Assembly: GCA_963746255.1 (NCBI GenBank)
Contig: CAVVAJ010000001.1
Span: 558,001-622,000 of the forward strand
Reading direction: 5' to 3'
From: DAOVXM01 sp963746255
Lineage (GTDB): Bacteria; Chloroflexota; Anaerolineae; Anaerolineales; UBA4823
DNA length: 64,000 nt
Made by a program: the position numbers and the translations under genes
Part shown: positions 1-8,634 of the stretch, piece by piece
How positions within the stretch are numbered: the first letter of the stretch is position 1
Layout of the letters: each line of letters begins with the position of its first letter
The notes under the pieces: model-generated
What the model was told of the DNA's origin: nothing
The model's input: the letters and a program-made list of their open reading frames with translations, nothing else
Database searches by the model: none

Positions 1-1
1 G

Positions 2-643
2 TCAGATTGGATCTAGCACACTGCTTGGATCGTCCAGGTACTCTTGCAGTTCGGCGAAGTAGCGGCCGATATGCAAACCGTCCATCACGGCGTGGTGGCC
101 CTGCACGCTGAGCGGCATCAGCTGGCGGTTACCCTGGATGAATATCTTACCCCAGGCGAAACGCGGCACCGAATCACCCGGGTTATAGTTCATCGGATGG
201 CTGAAGCTGGTGAAGGATACCCATGGTAAGGCGGTCATAAACAGCAGGTTGTCATCCCCGGGGTCAGACAGTGTAGGGTGTGATTGGAGATAGGCGATCC
301 GCTCGGTGGCAGTTGCGGCGAAGGCACTGTAATCAGGCTGGTACGCCACGGTGCAGAAACTGAACAGGTCCTGGTCAACAAGCAGCGTGTAGGAGGGATG
401 GACGACGTCGTGCTCAATCACGCCGTTATCCCGCAGGCGGTAGCGGAACTCAGGGATGGCGTTAGCGGTATGTGCCAGCAGGTAGACGAGGCCAACCGTG
501 AAGGAGGTCCCCTGCGCTTTGAGATGTTTACGAAGCTCGGTGACGTCCACATTGGCGCACAGGTTGAAGTGCGGGTGGTCGAAGCGGCGGAACAGTTCGT
601 AATGATCGCGCCGCGGCCAGTTATCCAGATCGATCTGGCGCAT
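2..643 (-). CDS. cat: Chloramphenicol acetyltransferase-like protein (CAT family)
   Basis: A 213-residue protein of the trimeric CAT family, which transfers acetyl from acetyl-CoA to chloramphenicol or similar hydroxyl acceptors in the cytoplasm. The C-terminal catalytic motif HHAVMDG (family HHxxxDG, catalytic His plus structural Asp) is present, and the length matches the usual 210-220 residues. An open frame continues upstream, but the start MRQIDLDNW at 643 follows a strong GGAGGTG ribosome site, so I chose it. The stop lies at bases 2-4, so the gene is complete. The leader, including the ribosome site, is duplicated at about 2065-2165. Whether it confers resistance is unknown; many CAT-like proteins (xenobiotic acyltransferases) have other acceptors. 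Confidence 0.85.
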   Translation of the reverse strand: MRQIDLDNWPRRDHYELFRRFDHPHFNLCANVDVTELRKHLKAQGTSFTVGLVYLLAHTANAIPEFRYRLRDNGVIEHDVVHPSYTLLVDQDLFSFCTVAYQPDYSAFAATATERIAYLQSHPTLSDPGDDNLLFMTALPWVSFTSFSHPMNYNPGDSVPRFAWGKIFIQGNRQLMPLSVQGHHAVMDGLHIGRYFAELQEYLDDPSSVLDPI

Positions 644-795
644 TTTCACCTCCAGGGCAGGGCGGTTGGTGAGGGCTTTCTCCAAACTATTGTAGCAATT
701 CTTCTGCGACAAGTAAACTACGAATGACCAGCTAGCTGCCTGATCATTCGTTAGGAGTGTGCATCCGCATCTAAAAGCTTCGGACGCACACATCC
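631..795. repeat. Duplicated cat leader, copy 1, with two hairpins
   Basis: Bases 631-731 match 2065-2165 with one mismatch over 101 bp. The repeat covers the cat start codon, ribosome site and leader. Just upstream (in the gene's direction) are two stem-loops: arms 720-731/740-751 (ACGAATGACCAG against CTGATCATTCGT, one mismatch) and arms 754-767/781-795, containing GTGTGC paired with GCACAC. Both stems are kept in the second copy although the sequence around them has diverged. Reading toward cat, TTTACT and TACAAT 17 bp apart lie between hairpins and gene, a possible promoter. Confidence 0.7.
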
Positions 796-935
796 ACGTT
801 GGATATGAGTGTAATGAAGGTTCATGCGATTGGGATGTAGGGCAAGAAGCAGTTATATTTAGGCGTAAATAATTGACACTCATGTTGTATAATCCACAGA
901 AATCTTATCTTGAACGGCCTGAATGGGAGGTAATC

Positions 936-1628
936 TTGATTTCGCAGGCCAATCAATCGTTGGTTTACAATTTTGCTTGTACAGGGGTAAATTTGAATAG
1001 GAAAACGGTTAATCAGATTGGTTCTATTATGATCCTGCTAGTGGCGGGATTAGTGCTTGCTGGGAACTATTTCGATCAGCAATGGATTCCCAATCTAGCC
1101 GTTATTGTCCTAGGCATCATTGCTATGATTAGCGGTGTGAGGATCATGATCGGAGGTGAGGTTGTTGGGGGGAGAGCTATGGTAAACAACCCCGGTTCAA
1201 TCGAGCGATACAAAGGAGGTCGCGCACGATTAAAAGGTCTATTAATTGTGCTGAGTGCCGCCATTATCCTTGCACTGAGCGTGGTTGATCTCTTCACTGA
1301 GGATGGAATTAGTGCATATCTTGGTAAGCTTTTGGATTCTTCAATCGGCTTGGCAATTTTATTAGGGTTTACGGGGCTGATCATCTTAGCATTTGGTATC
1401 GCTAGCACCTGGACGGAAAGTGATAACACGTCCGGGTATTATGGCAGGCTAGAGGAATTGGAGATCAAAGTTTGGCGAGTTATTTCCATGTTTGCGTCAG
1501 CGTCAACCGCGGTCGGCATAGTTATGTTGTTGGTTGCCATCGGGATAGTACTAGCACCGGAGCTGCTAAAAGGAATACTCACACATTTTGTAAACGGGGC
1601 AAAAGACTTATTGGAGAAACTGCAGTGA
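936..1628 (+). CDS. Multi-pass membrane protein of unknown function
   Basis: I do not recognise this family. The protein (about 230 residues) has several hydrophobic stretches separated by short polar loops: roughly GSIMILLVAGLVLAG, LAVIVLGIIAMISG, LLIVLSAAIILAL, GLAILLGFTGLIILAFG and, near the end, VGIVMLLVAIGIVL, so about five membrane segments. The open frame begins at a TTG at 873, but a GGGAGG ribosome site sits 6 bp before a TTG at 936, which I prefer; a TATAAT at 888-893 would then be a plausible -10 box. It faces away from cat and has no clear operon partner. Function cannot be inferred. Confidence 0.6.
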   Translation: MISQANQSLVYNFACTGVNLNRKTVNQIGSIMILLVAGLVLAGNYFDQQWIPNLAVIVLGIIAMISGVRIMIGGEVVGGRAMVNNPGSIERYKGGRARLKGLLIVLSAAIILALSVVDLFTEDGISAYLGKLLDSSIGLAILLGFTGLIILAFGIASTWTESDNTSGYYGRLEELEIKVWRVISMFASASTAVGIVMLLVAIGIVLAPELLKGILTHFVNGAKDLLEKLQ

Positions 1629-1904
1629 GGCGTATTTCATTCCGTGATGACAGAATACTTTCCCGCTGATATCTTAAACCGATGCAGGGCTACACGTGAG
1701 ACCTGGTTGTGGTCCTAACCTCCACGGTGGGAGATAGCGTTACGGAGGGTTGGGTGACTTTGGACGGAGGAATATAGCTTTTATCTAACATTCAACCAGC
1801 GTATAATCAGGGGTTTTAGTACCAGCTTGGGACCCCCTGTGCTACCTCGCAGCATGATACTAACGCAATTGATTATCGTTAACTGATGGTTATTAGGTTA
1901 GCCC

Positions 1905-2077
1905 TCACCGGTTGACGAATGGCAGAAATATATACTGCGGAGTGATACCCAAATCCGCGATCCGCACCAGCTCAATTTCCTGGCTATCGATGAACGACCG
2001 GTAATCGAATGTGATGCCCAGGATGGACAACGTCAGATGTACTGCCGCGATCAGGTTCCCAGCTCGATCTGGTGCAT
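1905..2077 (-). pseudogene. Gene remnant behind the duplicated cat leader
   Basis: Behind the second leader copy, an ATG at 2077 starts MHQIELGT and then stops, mimicking the MRQIDLDNW start of cat. One frame over, bases 2057-1905 encode about 50 open codons ending in a stop, with protein-like content (ITFDYRSFIDSQEIELVRIA, then LGITPQYIFLPFVNR). That tail does not resemble the CAT C-terminus, so it may be the end of a different gene joined to the leader by a deletion. I cannot name the family. Confidence 0.35.
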
Positions 2078-2232
2078 TTTCACCTCCAGGGCAGGGCGGT
2101 TGGTGAGGGCTTTCTCCAAACTATTGTAGCAATTCTTCTGCGACAAGTAAACTACGAATGACCAGGAAAAACATCTGGTCATTCGTTTGGAGTTTGCATC
2201 CGAATTCTACGAGCTTCGGACGCAAACGTCCA
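2065..2232. repeat. Duplicated cat leader, copy 2, with two hairpins
   Basis: The second copy of the repeat at 631-795. Its first hairpin is a perfect 12-bp stem with a 9-base loop: ACGAATGACCAG at 2154-2165 and CTGGTCATTCGT at 2175-2186. The second is 2188-2202 against 2217-2232, with GTTTGC paired to GCAAAC where copy 1 has GTGTGC paired to GCACAC. That is a two-sided, pairing-preserving change, suggesting the stem itself is under selection. Confidence 0.7.
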
Positions 2233-2850
2233 CGATAACATGGAGCGTAACAGAGTGAAAGGCAGGAGCAATGCACTTGTACCATTGGGAGAGGATTATT
2301 GGGTTCAAATCAGGCGTTTAATTTATGCAATGAGATCCTTCGCACGCTCGGGACAAGAGTGCAATGCACCTGGTCTGGCTAAAGCGGATAGTCCTGGTTG
2401 GTAAGCGGGGTGCTTTGCCAAACCTGGTTACCGTAGAACTGTAGGCGCAGATATTGAAAGCTTCAGCCATGGTTTTTTCATTCTTCACTCTGATTATCTA
2501 TCTAAATTAATTCCCCCGATTTCCATCGTCCCCAAAAAAGTATCCAATTCCATTAATTGGCGTCAATATATATAAGGGTTGGTTCATCACTCCACTCACC
2601 ACTCCACAAATCCCAGGCTGCTCGTCTTAGCGCTTGGGATGTTCACCATTTTGTCGCCATCACTGCCCATATCCAATTAGTAAGTTACCAATGTGCCAGG
2701 TAGCCTCCTGAGAGTTACCTGAGAATCATTTGTTATGCTGAAAAAGCGATATAAGGTTCCGGCCGTTGGTTATGGACCTTATGGCGCCATTTTACATTTG
2801 GATCATGCGATGATCCGAGAAGAGATTCAGTTACAGAAAAGGAGCAAAAA

Positions 2851-3837
2851 ATGAAGAAAATAGCTGTGTTGATTGGCCTGATGCTGGTGCTTGCAGTTGC
2901 GGTCTCGCCGGCGAGTGCGCTTATTGGGGGCGAACTCGATACAGAGCATACCAACGTGGGCGTGTATGTGTTTATCTGGCCAGCGTACGATGACACTTTC
3001 CGGGCGTGCAGCGGCACGCTGATCCATCCCCGGGTTCTGCTGACCGCCGCACATTGTATTGTCATGCTCGAAAACGGTGGCGTCGATTTTGACCAGGTGA
3101 GGGTCACCTTTGACCAGTATGCACTGGCTGAAGGCGCAACATACCTGGATATCGATAAAATAATCGCCCATCCAGATTTCGACTATTCCAGACCTGACTC
3201 GCACGATATTGCGCTGGTGATCCTGGCCGATCCCGTGGTTGGGATCGATCCCGAACCGCTGCCACCCCTTGGCTACATGGACAAAGTAATCCAGCAGACC
3301 TTGCCTGGAAAAAGCCAGCGAGTTCTGGATTTGATTGTAGTGGGTTATGGCGCCTCGGATATATCTTTGCCCGTACCTGACGTGCACCTGGACGCCATCC
3401 GCCGGGTTGGCACGGTCACTTTTAAAGACTTGACACCTTTCGAGATCGAAACCAACCAGTACAGGAACCCAGAGAATGCCGCTGTTTACTTTGGCGATTC
3501 GGGCGGCCCGCTCTTCCACGTGGATAAACATGGAAACGAGGTGCTGGTGGGCTTATTAGCCTGTGTCGGAGGGGGTTGCTCGGACTTTGGGGTGCACTAC
3601 CGGGTGGATACCGCCAGCGCCAGGGACTTTATTGAGGGCAAACCTACCGTAAGATTGATGGAACCCACGCAGTTCGAGAGTATGAATTGGAGGGAGCATA
3701 GCAACCAGGGTAGGGACGCGATCAAAGGGAGAAACGGTCGAACAGCCCCCAACTGGTTGCAAGATCCACGATGGTGTAAAAGGTGCTGCATCACTCGTGT
3801 TCGGCGTGAGCCGATGGGCAAAGTCTGCCTAAGATGA
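2851..3837 (+). CDS. Secreted trypsin-like serine protease (S1 family)
   Basis: A 328-residue exported peptidase of the chymotrypsin fold. The signal peptide covers about residues 1-23 and is followed by LIGG, resembling the mature N-terminus of trypsins. The catalytic triad is visible: His68 in TAAHC, Asp119 in DSHDIAL and Ser217 in GDSGGP. The start at 2851 follows AAAGGAG. The protease domain ends near residue 270; the last ~60 residues (basic, with a CKRCC cluster) are not typical of the family and overlap the end of the convergent gene, so the reading frame may have been lengthened by loss of an earlier stop. It acts outside the cell; the substrate is unknown. Confidence 0.87.
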   Translation: MKKIAVLIGLMLVLAVAVSPASALIGGELDTEHTNVGVYVFIWPAYDDTFRACSGTLIHPRVLLTAAHCIVMLENGGVDFDQVRVTFDQYALAEGATYLDIDKIIAHPDFDYSRPDSHDIALVILADPVVGIDPEPLPPLGYMDKVIQQTLPGKSQRVLDLIVVGYGASDISLPVPDVHLDAIRRVGTVTFKDLTPFEIETNQYRNPENAAVYFGDSGGPLFHVDKHGNEVLVGLLACVGGGCSDFGVHYRVDTASARDFIEGKPTVRLMEPTQFESMNWREHSNQGRDAIKGRNGRTAPNWLQDPRWCKRCCITRVRREPMGKVCLR

Positions 3838-5814
3838 GCAAAATGGCAGGTAGATCGTGTGGCCATTAACGATGACCATCGCCGACCGGGAAAACTCGTT
3901 TCCCAGACCGTCATCTATCAGGGCAGTGTTGACAATAAGCTGCGAGCCAACGATCTGTTCGCTCACGGTCACGTCAAACTGAACCACAACCGGAGCGGCT
4001 GCAGACACATCCCCACCCCAGGTGACTACTCCCCCGGCCTCATTCGCCGTGCCCGAGGAGGTAATCAAATTCCCAGCGAAAGTCACATCAGCAGGCAAGG
4101 TATCGGTCATGGTGACGTTTTCCAGCAAAGGGCCAGGGTTCCGCAACTCGATGGTATAGGTCAGCTTCTCACCAGAGGCTGGAACGGGGTTACTGGCCTG
4201 TTTGGTAGAGGACCCCAAATTACCTGGTTTGAATACGCCGGTGCGCTGGTAGCTCCCCCTCCCGGTTCCCCACAAGATGCGAGCGCTAGCTGTGCCGGGT
4301 AGGTCGTAGGCCACAAATCCGGAATGGGCGGTGTTCAACACCAGTTCCAGATCCGGATCAGCATCAATGTTCGCCAGCGTGGGGGCAGCCAACGCCCCGT
4401 TCCAGTCAGGGCTGCCATAGGCAGCGGGCAAATCGATCTCATGCAGCGGGCTGCCCAAATCATCCAGGATGTGCAGCTTGCCCGTGCGGTAGGTCCCCTT
4501 CTGCACCCACGAAGCGAAGATCACTTCAGGGTGTCCATTAGCGTCCAGGTCAGCTACGACCGGCTCAGAAGCGAAGCGGTAGAAGCCATCAGCTGGATTG
4601 TATATGGCGTAGGGCCAGCTGCCGTGCTCGGTTTTATCCAACCAGAAGGCGTGCATACGTCCATCGTATGAGGGGTAGAGTATCTCCAAAGACCCGTCAC
4701 CGTCCAGATCTACCGTAACCGGGTTGGGCTGCACGCTCTCGATGATATTGTAGTCCTGGATCAGCGGGGCACCTGTGTCCAACGGAGGCGTGGTCCAATC
4801 GAACCCTGCAGTGTTGAAGCGGGTACGGTCGAGATTCAAAATATAGGGTGTAATATATATATCGGTATAAGGATCAGTATTGCAGTCGTGGACATTGCCA
4901 ATGACGACCACTTCATTGGTCTTGTCCCCGTTTACATCCACAATGTTGGCCGGACCGTTGGCAAAGTTCGCCCTGGCGGTAGGTTCGGTGTAGCATGGAC
5001 CCCAGCCGCGGGTTTCGTATTCCAGATCGATGTAGGCTGGGACTTCGCCCCAGAAATCCATATCGTGACCGGGCTGGTCGTGATACATCTCGTTGGTTGG
5101 AAGCGCCCAGCCATCCGGCTCGTAGGCGCAGATGGTAATGGTATCGGAGGGGACAATCACTTCCAGTTCACCATCACCGTCCAAATCACCCAATCCGATA
5201 TTGTCGTTGTACAAACCGGCCGCGGAGCCTTCAGTATCAGTCACCTGCGGCCAGCCAGGGCGGATGTCTCCGGTGTGTTCCAAGACCCAAACGTTGACTT
5301 TATCCAAACGGGCCTGCCCTACGGCGATCTCCATATCGCCATCGCCATCCAGATCATCCACGGTCAGGGAGCGAAACTCGTTGCTGGCAGGGTTTTGAGG
5401 CCAGCCCGGTTCGTAGTTCCCTTGGTGGTTGTAAACTTCGACATACCCTCCACCGCTGGCAATGACAATCTCCAAATCGCCATCGCCACCTAAATCGGCG
5501 ACGACGACACCCGGCCAGACGCGGCTTCCCGGCCGGGCTATTCTCTTTTGGAGGGAGCCGTCTTCGCCGTTGAGGACAAAGAGTGAGTATGCTGCCCCGA
5601 CGACATCCATCCTCCCATCACCATCCAGGTCAGCGACGGCGGGCGATGAATACCAGCCAGTTTCGCACCATGAAGCATAGCAGCCGCCGTATTGCCACTT
5701 GAGGACAGGGGCCTGGACGATTAGCGCTCTAGCATCGGGCGGCTGCGGGGACCAACCTAAGGACAGAAGCAGAAAAACCGGGACCAAGAAAATGGAAGTA
5801 AATTTGGTACTCAA
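3829..5814 (-). CDS. Secreted FG-GAP/VCBS beta-propeller protein with DUF11-like domain
   Basis: A 661-residue exported protein. After a signal peptide (about residues 1-29) come many repeats with the calcium-binding core DLDGDG or close variants, typical of FG-GAP/VCBS propellers, spread over residues 60-530. The C-terminal ~110 residues form a DUF11-type beta-sandwich (SGEKLTYTIELRNPGP, VTMTDTLPADV). It ends HTIYLPFCSS, a YLP-type tail often seen on secreted Chloroflexota proteins and possibly a sorting signal. Start is TTG at 5814 behind AAAGGAG. Its last codons overlap the convergent protease gene by 9 bases. Likely role: extracellular binding or surface display; no enzyme motif seen. Confidence 0.85.
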   Translation of the reverse strand: MSTKFTSIFLVPVFLLLSLGWSPQPPDARALIVQAPVLKWQYGGCYASWCETGWYSSPAVADLDGDGRMDVVGAAYSLFVLNGEDGSLQKRIARPGSRVWPGVVVADLGGDGDLEIVIASGGGYVEVYNHQGNYEPGWPQNPASNEFRSLTVDDLDGDGDMEIAVGQARLDKVNVWVLEHTGDIRPGWPQVTDTEGSAAGLYNDNIGLGDLDGDGELEVIVPSDTITICAYEPDGWALPTNEMYHDQPGHDMDFWGEVPAYIDLEYETRGWGPCYTEPTARANFANGPANIVDVNGDKTNEVVVIGNVHDCNTDPYTDIYITPYILNLDRTRFNTAGFDWTTPPLDTGAPLIQDYNIIESVQPNPVTVDLDGDGSLEILYPSYDGRMHAFWLDKTEHGSWPYAIYNPADGFYRFASEPVVADLDANGHPEVIFASWVQKGTYRTGKLHILDDLGSPLHEIDLPAAYGSPDWNGALAAPTLANIDADPDLELVLNTAHSGFVAYDLPGTASARILWGTGRGSYQRTGVFKPGNLGSSTKQASNPVPASGEKLTYTIELRNPGPLLENVTMTDTLPADVTFAGNLITSSGTANEAGGVVTWGGDVSAAAPVVVQFDVTVSEQIVGSQLIVNTALIDDGLGNEFSRSAMVIVNGHTIYLPFCSS

Positions 5815-6053
5815 GGTAACTACTCCTTTAGAATCACAGGGAGATAGAAAGGATAGCCATTGGCGACAATCGTTGCTGTGGAGGTAATGGACAGGGTAAC
5901 TGCTGCCGTCCCCGTGACATACTGGTTAACCCTCTCGGGGAGTCTGATACCTGTTCAGCCCATTAATCAGATTTTGGGGTTACATCACACAACTATATTC
6001 CAAAGAATGAGGCTGGTGGAAATCATCCACCCTTCAGGGTGAAGCCAATTAGC

Positions 6054-6656
6054 TTAATTATTCAAATGCAGAAGAAACGCCCAGCCCTCTCCAGATTGCA
6101 TATTTCCTTCTTCCATGGGAAAGTCCAAGGAGATCATCGTCGTACCCGACCATGGATAATCTCCCGAGAATCCATCCGCCCGCACTTCAAGCAGTTGATC
6201 GCCGCTCATTTCGATATTCATATGAAGCTGTTCACTACCGGCATCCCCAGCGCATTGACCGTTAATTGTGGTATCCATGTCTAAACTAACCGTATAGGTA
6301 CCCCAGGCTTCCTCCAGAACTTCTTGATATGAAATCGGACCACCCCCCTGAACCGAATATATTCCGCCCTCATCCTGGACGGAAAAAGGAATCTCTCCGA
6401 CAGCAAATGGCTCCAAACCGGCTGCTTCTGCTGGACCGACTAGAACTTGAACCTCAAGTGTGCCACTCAGGCCTTCACAACGACTTTCTAGCTTGGGAGA
6501 TGGCGTTACAACAAGCGGAACCCCAATAGTTGGTGTTGGCGTTGGGGTTGGTGTTGGGGCAAACCAGGGTTAGATGTAAGGCTGCAAGCCATCATGAAAT
6601 ATCACAAGACTAAGAATCGATACCATTACCCAACCATGACTATTATTGCGTTTCAT
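6054..6656 (-). pseudogene. Secreted protein gene with in-frame TAA in the leader region
   Basis: An ATG at 6656, 5 bp after AGGAGAG, starts MKRNNSHGWVMVSILSLVIF, a signal-peptide-like sequence. Codon 29 (6570-6572) is TAA. The same frame then continues without interruption for 171 codons through a TPTPTPTPT linker, a typical spacer after an export signal, to a stop at 6054. The downstream part looks like a soluble beta-rich domain of unknown family. Because the frame is kept on both sides, this is a single nonsense change (or base error) rather than two genes; a TTG at 6416 could restart translation but has no obvious ribosome site. Confidence 0.65.
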
Positions 6657-7481
6657 CTTAGCTCTCCTATCTGTATAGATAAAAAAATCCTGGAAATCAT
6701 TTTTCTACTTACCACGGCAACCCACTCAAGGAACAATAGGCGACAAATAATATCGCGCGGCGAGGGTCGAATATCGATAAGACTTGGGGGTTGCACATAC
6801 TTCTTTCGCCAGAAAATCGCAGCTATTTTTTCGTAAAACCTACAAAAAAAACATTTCCACGGTCATCCTGCCCGGGTACGTTTCCTGCCTCGATGTCAGC
6901 TCGCAGCTACCTAGTACTATACAATATTATATTCCTCGTTACAACTATTGAAGGATTGGGTGTTTGGCTCTACTTTGGTGGGGGAATTTTGGATTGCGGC
7001 GAGAACTACATCTCGTTCGTACCAGCTTCATCCTTCAACATATTCCCCTCACCGCCAGGACGATGCTTGCTGCCATCCCCCACCAAATATTGCAGTCCCT
7101 CACGGTACACCTACGTCCGGTTGAGGGGGGAATAACAAAAAGCAGGGGGTCAATTGGAGAAATTGTGTACCATCATCTACAGGTAGAGATCTAATCTACC
7201 TTTTTCAAACCCAGGATGACAATAAACTTGTTTTCTGGGTATAGAACTGGCCGAGAAACCATTTGATGTTTATGCAACTGCACATTTTCACCACCCAACT
7301 CTACTCACTTATGGATTCAAACATACCAAACCATTTCATATAGATATTATCTATAGCCGCAGATAGATAAATCCAATATCTCTGGTGATATCCATCACTG
7401 GCAGAGAAGATAAGAAGGCAATATAGTATTTATTGAAGTCTGTAATTGCGAAAATCCTTAACCAATCTGGTGGGATCCTGT
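6657..7481. other. Intergenic region before the sulfur operon
   Basis: No supported gene. Open frames here lack ribosome sites and protein-like composition. The only element I can point to is the inverted repeat at 7347-7370 listed separately; T- and A-rich stretches around 6800-6860 have no clear function. Confidence 0.5.
7347..7370. promoter_or_regulatory. Inverted repeat upstream of arsR-type gene
   Basis: TTATCTAT at 7347-7354 and its exact reverse complement ATAGATAA at 7363-7370, 8 bp apart, about 110 bp before the ArsR-family start. ArsR-type repressors bind imperfect palindromes of this kind near their own promoters, so it is a candidate operator. This is inferred from position only. 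Confidence 0.4.
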
Positions 7482-7772
7482 ATGAACGAGGTCTTATTCC
7501 GGCAAGCACAAAAACAAGCGCAATACTGCCAGGTCTTCAGCAATCCCAGACGGATTTTAATCCTTTGGGCTCTGGGAAAGGATGAAATGTCCGTCGGTGA
7601 TATTGCTGCAATCGTTGGCGCTTCTATTCAAAATACATCACAGCATCTGCGCTTGATGAGGGACCGTGGAATCTTGAGTTCACGCCGGGAAGGGCATGCA
7701 ATCTTCTACCGCATCATCAATAATGATTGTTTAATTTCTCAGAACAAATATCAAAATTTGCCGCTTTCCTAG
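7482..7772 (+). CDS. ArsR/SmtB-family winged-helix regulator
   Basis: A small (96-residue) transcription regulator. The central part (SNPRRILILWAL, then MSVGDIAAIVGASIQNTSQH and LRLMRDRGILSSRREG) is the classic ArsR winged helix: recognition helix around residues 45-60, wing just after. I start at the ATG at 7482; a TTG at 7446 would add 12 residues. There is no obvious metal-binding cysteine pair (ELCVC-type) in the recognition region, so it may sense redox state, sulfur species or a protein partner. It is the first gene before tusA and the Hdr/Qmo genes and probably controls them; ArsR-family regulators are common in front of sulfur-oxidation hdr clusters. Confidence 0.75.
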   Translation: MNEVLFRQAQKQAQYCQVFSNPRRILILWALGKDEMSVGDIAAIVGASIQNTSQHLRLMRDRGILSSRREGHAIFYRIINNDCLISQNKYQNLPLS

Positions 7773-7808
7773 CGTACTAATCTAATTGAATGATGATGGA
7801 GGCTATTC

Positions 7809-8063
7809 ATGACTTTGCAAGATTTATCTACCATCCAAGCTACAAAGGTTGTTGACGCTCGGGCAATGGCTTGCCCTGGTCCGCTGCTGGAAGCCAAGAA
7901 GAGTATTGGTGGCGTCAAAGTTGGCGAGGTGCTTGAGATTTGGTCCGGTGATCCAGGCACAAAAGAAGACATGCCCCGGTGGTGCCAGAAGGTAGGTCAC
8001 GATTATCTTGGTGACCTGGTTGGTGAGGGCTACGACCGTCTATTTATAAGGCGAAAAAAATAG
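7809..8063 (+). CDS. tusA: TusA/SirA-family sulfur carrier protein
   Basis: An 84-residue protein with the family signature CPGPLLEAKK (residues ~22-31); the Cys of CPxP carries sulfur as a persulfide. TusA-type proteins accept sulfur from desulfurases or rhodaneses and hand it to DsrE-type proteins or to sulfur-oxidising or sulfur-reducing complexes. The start follows GGAGG 6-7 bp upstream. It is second in the operon, 36 bp after the ArsR gene. Its linkage with an MvhD-like protein, Hdr/Qmo-like genes and a DsrE-like gene supports a role in dissimilatory sulfur transfer rather than tRNA thiolation. Confidence 0.88.
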   Translation: MTLQDLSTIQATKVVDARAMACPGPLLEAKKSIGGVKVGEVLEIWSGDPGTKEDMPRWCQKVGHDYLGDLVGEGYDRLFIRRKK

Positions 8064-8155
8064 ACTTTTCTGACCTATCGGTATGGAGCGCTAAAAATCG
8101 GGAACATAACATCTTTTCAACCATACAGGCCAGAGCATTCTCTGAGATAACTTAG

Positions 8156-8608
8156 ATGAAACAATATCTTGAAAACGATAAACCGAAGATCCTGATTCTG
8201 GCCACCATCTCTGGCGGCTATGCAGGTGCAGATGCAGTTGGTCAATTACACACGAATTATCCAGCAAATACATACGTACTCCCCGTATTATGCCCATCGA
8301 TGTTCCCACCTGAGTTTTACCTGCGATCTTATGAGCAAGGGATTGATGGCATTATCGTGATGTACAGCGGTACCGACAGTCCCTTCAAGGGAGGCCCGGA
8401 GCGGACTGCGCAGCTTGTCAACCAGGCGTACCCATTGATGAAAGCGCACGGTATCGATACCCGGCGCTTGAAACTTGCGGCTATTTGCACCGTGTGTACG
8501 AAATCTTTTCTGAAAGAAGTGTACTTGATGGATGAACTGCTGCAAGAAATCGGGCATGCCAGAGACGAGATCAGCGCATTTTCCGTTCAGGCTGCCAAAC
8601 CAGTTTAG
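8156..8608 (+). CDS. MvhD/FlpD-like delta subunit lacking the usual cluster cysteines
   Basis: A 150-residue protein similar in layout to the MvhD/FlpD (hydrogenase iron-sulfur delta subunit) family: YAGADAVG near the start, then VLCPSMFPPEFYLRSYEQG (family VMCxGRVDPxFVLxAxxxG) and DGIIV. Standard members bind a [2Fe-2S] cluster through a GCHPGDCHY-type loop; here that loop reads MYSGTDSPFKGG with no Cys. A CTVC pair is present near residue 112. In QmoB this domain is fused behind HdrA; here it is a separate gene before the flavoproteins. Likely a docking or electron-relay subunit of the complex, but with altered cofactor content. Assignment from family layout is moderately sure. Confidence 0.65.
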   Translation: MKQYLENDKPKILILATISGGYAGADAVGQLHTNYPANTYVLPVLCPSMFPPEFYLRSYEQGIDGIIVMYSGTDSPFKGGPERTAQLVNQAYPLMKAHGIDTRRLKLAAICTVCTKSFLKEVYLMDELLQEIGHARDEISAFSVQAAKPV

Positions 8609-8634
8609 GACTTTTACCGAAAGGAGTTCTATCG

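Larger units (their letters stand above)
1629..2850. other. Gene-poor stretch with leader copy and gene remnant
   Basis: No intact gene is supported here. It holds the second copy of the cat leader (2065-2232), a short decayed reading frame (1905-2077), and at 2332-2358 a copy of a GAGATCCTTCGC-type intergenic repeat related to the one at 27517-27545. Bases 2360-2830 show no further recognisable feature before the ribosome site of the protease gene. Confidence 0.6.

Noticed and set aside
873..893. TTGACA and TATAAT as a promoter for the membrane protein
   Set aside because: The spacer is only 9 bp, far from the usual 16-18, and the boxes overlap a possible start; only the TATAAT is kept as a possibility.
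2827..3531. A 234-codon open frame antisense to the protease gene
   Set aside because: It is the shadow of the catalytic-domain gene on the other strand and has no ribosome site or family features.
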